Translations under genes and position numbers: made by a program
Shown: positions 1 through 5,189 of the stretch, piece by piece
Numbering within the stretch: the stretch's first letter is position 1
Layout of the letters: every line of letters starts with the position of its first letter
DNA from: Actinomycetota bacterium
GTDB taxonomy: Bacteria > Actinomycetota > UBA4738
NCBI GenBank assembly: GCA_005888465.1
Contig: VAYJ01000193.1
Coordinates: 1-5,189, forward strand
Direction: 5' to 3'
Length of the DNA: 5,189 nt
The notes under the pieces: model-generated
The model's input: only the letters and a program-made list of their open reading frames with translations
Databases searched by the model: none
What the model was told of the DNA's origin: nothing

Positions 1-1340
1 CATGTGCCGTTCCCCTCTCCTCGCATCGCCCCTGTGAAGAGCACCGCCATCACGTTCCCTTCGCTTGGGACCGCCTTGATCAGACCAGCCAAGCCCGCCG
101 ATCCCGTGTAGTCGACGTCGATTCCGGTCGTCGATCGGGCTAATGCGTTCGATTCTCTCAAGGTCGCCTCGTCCACCAAGATCGGCAGGCCGGCCGTCTC
201 GAGCATTGCGTACACCACGGCATACCAGTCGTAGGTCTCGTCGTCCAGGATGCCGTGAGCGATGCTCTTTGGTTCCTCTTCCCATGGCCACATGAACATC
301 GAGCGATTGGCTCGAGCGTACGCGAGTTCATCTTGGACCTCAGGACGGTCGATCCGATCCGCGATCGGATTCGGGTCTCGTTCGTTGCGGGCGAGACCCA
401 AGGTCATCAACCGATCCACGATACGGGCCTTCATTCGGTCGTACGCGCGCTGGAGCGGATGGCCACCTTCAGTCTGAACGGCGAAGAGTTGCGGGACGGC
501 TCGTATGGCGCCAAGGCGACCGGCATCGCGCAGCCCGCCTATGTCGTTCGCGAGCTGCGAGGCGAGCTCGTAGCCAAGCGTCTCGCCGCCCTCGATCGTG
601 AGGCCGTTGTCGGGGCCCTGGCACGTGAACGGGATGGCGCCGCCCGCGATTGCCCCTTGGAGCGCGTGGTAGGTCGGGTCACCAGGGACGCCCTCCTCCC
701 GGGGGCACGGCGTGATCGTCGCGCCCAGCTCCTTCAGCCGGGTCACGATCGAATCGTCCGCCCAGGTGGGAACGAAGACGTCGAGGGGGCGGTTCGCCGC
801 TCTGGCGACGACAGCGGCGGCGAGCGCCGCGTTGCCGCAGCTCGCGATCGCCAGGCGCCGGTCTCGGCTGTCGCCCAGACCAAGGCGATCCACGACCTCG
901 AGCCAGATCGCGAGGCCCATCAGGTGGCGCGCTTTGTGGGAGCCCGACACGTTCCGGGTCTCGTCCTTGACCCACACGCCGCCATCCGTGGAGAACCCGA
1001 GTCGCTCGGAGAGGGCGTCCTGGCGGCCGAATCGGGTGACGACGAACCCCGTGCCGTCGACGGCGCTGACCTCCTTGTCGAGGCGCTCCACGAGCTCGAC
1101 GTACTCCGCGTCGGGCATCCCCCGCGAGGTCGCCAGATGATGAGAGCGAAAGAGCTCACGGTACCGAACGAACGTGTTCGATTCGGTTCCGGTCGGCCAC
1201 GACAGTTTGGAGGCGTCGAGGGTGCGGACGATCACGTGGTCGACGTCGTCGCCGGAGCCGGCGTTTGCGCAACGGAAAGGATAGGGGTCGTCGTCGGGTG
1301 GGGCCCACCCGCAGCCGGAGCAGGCGAGCGAGGACGGCAT
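1..1340 (-). CDS. Threonine-synthase-like PLP-dependent enzyme, cut by the left window edge
   Basis: Read on the minus strand from ATG at 1340-1338, this frame has no stop over 446 codons. The next codon begins TG at the window edge, so it may be the TGA stop. The protein belongs to the fold-type II PLP superfamily and most resembles threonine synthase-like lyases. Visible motifs are an N-terminal Cys cluster (C7, C10, C24; CSGCGW...PFRCANAG), the PLP-lysine motif VKDETRNVSGSHKARHL with K136 as presumed Schiff-base lysine, the substrate loop SCGNAAL (167-173), QGPDNGLTIEGGETLGYEL, VQTEGGHPLQRAYDRM (about 288-303) and MFMWPWEEEP (348-357). The C-terminus GNVMAVLFTGAMR is typical of these enzymes. 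The usual Gly-rich phosphate loop (GGGALA type) is not seen; only IGG at 267-269 remains, in a shortened segment. The ATG lies 5 bp after the TGA at 1348-1346, implying an operon and translational coupling. The enzyme class is secure; the substrate is not known. Confidence 0.88.
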   Translation of the reverse strand, partial: MPSSLACSGCGWAPPDDDPYPFRCANAGSGDDVDHVIVRTLDASKLSWPTGTESNTFVRYRELFRSHHLATSRGMPDAEYVELVERLDKEVSAVDGTGFVVTRFGRQDALSERLGFSTDGGVWVKDETRNVSGSHKARHLMGLAIWLEVVDRLGLGDSRDRRLAIASCGNAALAAAVVARAANRPLDVFVPTWADDSIVTRLKELGATITPCPREEGVPGDPTYHALQGAIAGGAIPFTCQGPDNGLTIEGGETLGYELASQLANDIGGLRDAGRLGAIRAVPQLFAVQTEGGHPLQRAYDRMKARIVDRLMTLGLARNERDPNPIADRIDRPEVQDELAYARANRSMFMWPWEEEPKSIAHGILDDETYDWYAVVYAMLETAGLPILVDEATLRESNALARSTTGIDVDYTGSAGLAGLIKAVPSEGNVMAVLFTGAMRGEGNGT

Positions 1341-1410
1341 GGCGCTCACCGCTCGGCCAGCGCTCCCGTCTTCGCGTTGAACTCGTCGATGCCTGCGTCC
1401 CATACGGGGA

Positions 1411-2835
<1,425 letters not shown>

Positions 2836-2960
2836 TTCGCCTCGAGTGAACTCGGTGTTCGGACTCCCTCGGAGTGTAGCCGAGCGCTCTGTCTCCCCGG
2901 CTGGCCCCGAACGAAAGCGGAAGGGACGGCTCAGGTTGCCGCTGATCTAGCGAAGCTCGG
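2836..2960 (-). promoter_or_regulatory. Leader between permease and PLP gene, with two short dyads
   Basis: These 125 bp separate the permease stop from the PLP gene start. Two inverted repeats stand out: CGAGT-GA-ACTCG at 2843-2854, next to the GAGG ribosome site, and ACTCC-CTC-GGAGT at 2863-2875. Both are built on GAGT/ACTC half-sites. A possible -10 (TACACT on the minus strand, 2878-2873) overlaps the second dyad, but I find no convincing -35. The region could hold an operator or leader for the PLP pair, or be a simple spacer in one transcript. No clear terminator is visible. Confidence 0.3.
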
Positions 2961-3998
2961 TCAGGCTGCTGCGGGGACGGCCGCGGCTCGCGAAGGGACG
3001 AGCCGTGGCCGGACCCTTGCGAAGTACACGATCGAGGCCACGAACCCGACGCCCACCACCGCGCCGAAGCTCTGCAGGCGCACCCAGCGGGTTCGGCTGC
3101 GCTCGCCGCCATCCCACCGATCACCGTGCTTGCGGGCCGCGTCCACTGCCCCCCACACGGGCAGGCCGACCACGATCATGCCAACGAGGATGTAGCCGAG
3201 CGTAAGGGTCGGCAGCCCTGTGAGCTTCAGGCCCGAGGCCACAAGCACGAACACGAGAGCCGGGCGGATGAGCCCGTCGGGGGCGCGCGAGGACAGGCGC
3301 GCGCCGAAGTACACGCCCGGCAGGCTCCCGATCAGGATCGAGGTCGTCAAGCTGAGCTGGAAGTCGCCGTAGAGGATGTGGCCGAACGCCGCAGCGGCCA
3401 CGAGGGGGATCGCCTGGACCAGGTCGGTGCCGACGAGCTCCTTCGAGGTCAGCATCGGGTAGAGCAGGAGCAGGGCCACGATGATGAGTGAGCCCGACCC
3501 AACAGAGGTCATGCCCACGACGAGTCCGCCGATGACGCCGATCAGGAGCGTCGGGATCGGCTTGATCCGGAACGGCTCGTGCTCCAAGCCGTGGCGCCGC
3601 ATCCGCTCCGCGGCGTGGCCCTGCAGGTAGGACTTCACGATGATCGACGTGGCCGCGACGATCAGCACCACGCCCAGAATGATCTTCAGGTTGTTCTGGA
3701 AGCGGTCGCCGCCGAGCGCCCGCAGGACGAACACCCCGCCGAACGCCGCCGGGATCGAGCCCACCGCGAGCCAGCGCACGAGCGTCCAGTTCACCGTGCC
3801 GCGTTTGGCGTGGACCGAACCGCCGACAGGCTTCATGACCATCGCGGCCACCAGGTCGCTCGAGACGGCAGCCAGGGGTTGGACCTTGAAGAGCAGCACC
3901 AGGATCGGGGTCATGAGGGCGCCGCCGCCCATCCCGGTCAGCCCGACCGTGAAGCCGACGATGAGCCCTGCGAGCGCGACCGACAGATCGATGTGCAC
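2961..3998 (-). CDS. TauE/SafE-family (COG0730) membrane permease
   Basis: This is an integral membrane transporter of the TauE/SafE family, whose members are proposed to export sulfite, sulfoacetate or other small organic anions. With the GTG start at 3998-3996 it has 345 residues. The frame runs on to an ATG at 4073, but that adds 25 polar residues, overlaps the promoter and lacks a ribosome site. The GTG has AGGGAGG 8 nt upstream and is followed at once by a hydrophobic helix. The family's internal duplication is clear: GFTVGLTGMGGGALMTPI (15-32) and GLVVGMTSVGSGSLIIVA (158-175). About eight or more helices can be drawn, with a basic cytoplasmic loop at 122-147 (AAERMRRHGLEHEPFRIK) and an extra C-terminal helix near 310-327. 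It lies between an Rrf2 regulator and PLP enzymes, which fits sulfur metabolism. The family is secure; the substrate is inferred. Confidence 0.93.
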   Translation of the reverse strand: MHIDLSVALAGLIVGFTVGLTGMGGGALMTPILVLLFKVQPLAAVSSDLVAAMVMKPVGGSVHAKRGTVNWTLVRWLAVGSIPAAFGGVFVLRALGGDRFQNNLKIILGVVLIVAATSIIVKSYLQGHAAERMRRHGLEHEPFRIKPIPTLLIGVIGGLVVGMTSVGSGSLIIVALLLLYPMLTSKELVGTDLVQAIPLVAAAAFGHILYGDFQLSLTTSILIGSLPGVYFGARLSSRAPDGLIRPALVFVLVASGLKLTGLPTLTLGYILVGMIVVGLPVWGAVDAARKHGDRWDGGERSRTRWVRLQSFGAVVGVGFVASIVYFARVRPRLVPSRAAAVPAAA

Positions 3999-4006
3999 GG
4001 GGGAAG

Positions 4007-4013
4007 CCTCCCT
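4007..4013 (-). promoter_or_regulatory. Ribosome binding site of the TauE/SafE permease
   Basis: AGGGAGG on the minus strand, 8 nt before GTG at 3998. It is a near-ideal Shine-Dalgarno and decides the GTG start over the upstream in-frame ATG at 4073. Confidence 0.75.
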
Positions 4014-4043
4014 GGGGTGAGTATGTCTACTGAACGAGTGGAG

Positions 4044-4073
4044 ATGGTAGAGAATAGCCCCCACGCTTGTCAA
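4044..4073 (-). promoter_or_regulatory. Sigma70-like promoter for the permease and downstream genes
   Basis: On the minus strand, a perfect -35 TTGACA (4073-4068) is followed after 18 bp by TACCAT (4049-4044), matching four of six -10 positions. Transcription would start near 4036, giving a leader of about 38 nt before the GTG. The block is noticeably more AT-rich than its surroundings. It would drive the permease and perhaps the PLP genes, and the adjacent Rrf2 protein is an obvious candidate regulator. No experimental support is available from sequence alone. Confidence 0.55.
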
Positions 4074-4079
4074 GAGGAA

Positions 4080-4096
4080 CGGCCTGAAAAGGGCCG
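4080..4096 (-). terminator. Weak hairpin after the Rrf2 gene, possible terminator
   Basis: The inverted repeat CGGCC (4096-4092 on the minus strand), loop CTTTTCA, GGCCG lies just after the regulator's stop. The stem is only 5 bp, and the following tract (TTCCTCTT) is an imperfect U-run, so termination would be partial at best. It may simply mark the boundary between the regulator transcript and the permease promoter. Confidence 0.25.
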
Positions 4097-4102
4097 GAAG
4101 TC

Positions 4103-4567
4103 CTAGCGGGCGTGCTGGGCGTCCGGGTCGGCGGCGAGCGCCCGGACCGATCGGGGGAGCTTGCCCGAGGCCAGGTCGGCGAGCGTGACCTCCTCGAGCA
4201 CCGCGCGGAGGCTCGCCCGCACGGCGATCCAGACGTCGCGCAGGGGTCCCGCCGGCCCAGCGTACGTGAGCTCCTCCGGCCGCGACTCGTGCACGTTGGC
4301 GAGCGGGCCCTCCACGGCCCGGATAACCTCCGCCACCGTGATCCCCGAGGCCGGCCGGGCAAGGCCGTAGCCGCCCTCGGCTCCGCGGTGGCTCTGCACG
4401 ATCCTCGCGTGCTTGAGCTCGGTGAGGATATTCAGGAGGAACTTGAGGGGGATCGACTGGGCAGTGGCGATCTGCTCGCCCTTGACGGGGCCCTTGCCGG
4501 CCGCGGCGGCGGCGGCGAGCTCAGCCGTCGCCCGTACCGCGTAGTCCGCCTTCGCCGAGATACGCAC
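4103..4567 (-). CDS. Rrf2-family transcriptional regulator without cysteines
   Basis: This is a 154-residue winged-helix regulator of the Rrf2 family (relatives IscR, NsrR, RirA, CymR). I start it at GTG 4567-4565, giving VRISAKADYAVRATAELA, the classic family beginning; a GTG two codons earlier (4573) is the alternative. The longer in-frame extension to 4972 only reads the neighbouring membrane gene in the wrong frame. The helix-turn-helix spans about 27-57 (GEQIATAQSIPLKFLLNILTEL) and the wing is HRGAEGGYGLARP (60-72). The region that carries the three Fe-S cysteines in IscR/NsrR reads NVHESRPEELTYAGP, and the whole protein has no Cys. It therefore cannot hold a Cys-ligated cluster and is more like CymR. 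It starts 17 bp after the upstream gene, without a clear Shine-Dalgarno, suggesting co-transcription. A role in sulfur or cysteine control is inferred from this and its neighbours. Confidence 0.9.
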   Translation of the reverse strand: MRISAKADYAVRATAELAAAAAAGKGPVKGEQIATAQSIPLKFLLNILTELKHARIVQSHRGAEGGYGLARPASGITVAEVIRAVEGPLANVHESRPEELTYAGPAGPLRDVWIAVRASLRAVLEEVTLADLASGKLPRSVRALAADPDAQHAR

Positions 4568-4584
4568 CCGCACATTCTGGCGGA

Positions 4585-5181
4585 TCAGGCGTCCCGGTCG
4601 CGACCGAAGAGGGAGCTCTCCAGCACGTAGAAGAGGGCGAAGGCGGCGAACAGGGCGAGGCTCACACGGGGGTTGGCGAAGGCGATGAGCGTCGCCGCGA
4701 GGTAGATCCAGGGTCCGGGCCGGTAGCTTCGCGAGATCCCGCGCACGACGCGCGGGTCGGCGTCCTCGCGCAGGAGCCGGCCACCCCGGGCTGCGTAGAA
4801 CCAGAGGATGTTGAAGAAGACCGCAGTCAGGGTGAGCGTGACGCCGTACGCGATCGCGGCCGCCTCGGCCCCATCGCCCCGGAGGTGCTGCGCGACGAGC
4901 CGGGTTGGGAACGGGATGAACGCGACCACCATCAAGAAGAACACGTTCACGACCAGGAACGTCCGGTCGCACCGTGCGACCTGGTCCATGATCGCGTGGT
5001 GGTTCACCCAGATGATCCCAATCGTGAGGAAGCTCACCATGTAGGCGACGTAGCTCGGCCAGGCTCGAGCGAGTTGGATGGACAGCGGCGACCCGCCCAC
5101 GCTCACGTCCAGGATCAGGAGCGTGGCCGCGATCGCGAGGACACCGTCGGCGAAGGTCTCCAGACGCGAGGTCCCCATCAT
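4585..5181 (-). CDS. TMEM175/DUF1211-family six-helix membrane protein, putative K+ channel
   Basis: The 198-residue protein matches the bacterial TMEM175 (DUF1211) family, members of which form potassium-permeable channels from six-helix subunits. The first helix carries the signature RLETFADGVLAIAATLLIL (6-24); the family consensus is RxxxFSDG, so Ser is replaced by Ala at 11. The second helix ends in IGIIWVNHHAI (54-64), also typical. Hydrophobic segments lie near 12-28, 41-64, 74-97, 108-130, 155-172 and 174-191. The start is ATG 5181 or the adjacent ATG 5178; only 8 bp upstream (GGTTCGAG) is in the window, so the ribosome site cannot be judged, but the distance to the signature fits the family. 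Its stop lies 17 bp before the Rrf2 start, suggesting one transcript, though no functional link is obvious. Channel activity is inferred from the family. Confidence 0.9.
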   Translation of the reverse strand: MMGTSRLETFADGVLAIAATLLILDVSVGGSPLSIQLARAWPSYVAYMVSFLTIGIIWVNHHAIMDQVARCDRTFLVVNVFFLMVVAFIPFPTRLVAQHLRGDGAEAAAIAYGVTLTLTAVFFNILWFYAARGGRLLREDADPRVVRGISRSYRPGPWIYLAATLIAFANPRVSLALFAAFALFYVLESSLFGRDRDA

Positions 5182-5189
5182 CTCGAACC

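Noticed and set aside
679..1159. Minus-strand open frames at 679-975 and 920-1159
   Set aside because: They are in the wrong frame relative to the motif-bearing minus-strand reading of the same DNA.
3999..4073. N-terminal extension of the permease to ATG 4073
   Set aside because: The extra 25 residues are not conserved-looking, overlap the TTGACA promoter and lack a Shine-Dalgarno, whereas GTG 3998 has an ideal one.
3126..4106. Plus-strand open frames at 3126-3491, 3579-4106 and 3640-4020
   Set aside because: All are antisense to the TauE/SafE permease, with polar low-complexity products and no family resemblance.
4568..4972. N-terminal extension of the Rrf2 frame to 4972
   Set aside because: It reads the TMEM175-type gene out of frame, giving a Pro/Arg-rich sequence. 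The Rrf2 domain begins at the VRISAKADYAVRA segment.

Overview
The window is a GC-rich stretch of bacterial chromosome with five protein-coding genes, all on the minus strand. GC-rich third codon positions, GTG starts and the protein families suggest an actinobacterial (possibly Thermoleophilia-like) or similar high-GC soil or aquatic lineage. This placement is an inference, because no rRNA or other marker gene is present. I see no tRNA, CRISPR array, insertion sequence, phage gene or origin.

In transcription order, from the right edge leftwards, the layout is as follows. (1) 5181-4585: a six-helix TMEM175/DUF1211-type membrane protein. (2) 4567-4103: a 154-residue Rrf2-family regulator starting 17 bp after it and containing no cysteine. 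(3) A 104-bp gap with a weak hairpin, a good sigma70-like promoter (TTGACA, 18 bp, TACCAT) and a strong Shine-Dalgarno. (4) 3998-2961: a TauE/SafE (COG0730) permease starting at GTG. (5) A 125-bp gap with two short dyads. (6) 2835-1346: a fold-type II PLP enzyme of the cysteine synthase/cystathionine beta-synthase superfamily, whose frame is broken near 1474 so that its natural C-terminus lies in another frame. (7) 1340 to the left edge: a threonine-synthase-like PLP enzyme with an N-terminal Cys cluster. It is open over at least 446 codons and is cut by the window edge at or within a few codons of its end.

The left 1.34 kb looks empty in a simple ORF survey, because its gene has no stop inside the window and long antisense frames lie over it. 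Translating the minus strand by hand shows unmistakable PLP-enzyme motifs (VKDETRNVSGSHKARHL, SCGN, QTEGG).

Together, a cysteine-free Rrf2 regulator, a TauE/SafE permease often linked to sulfite or organosulfur export, and two PLP lyase/synthase-type enzymes suggest a small sulfur amino acid module. It recalls CymR-type control, but that is inference from gene families and neighbourhood. The two PLP genes also show apparent small deletions: a frame-breaking one in the first, and loss of the expected glycine-rich phosphate loop in the second. Either the pair is decaying or diverging, or the assembly has errors here.
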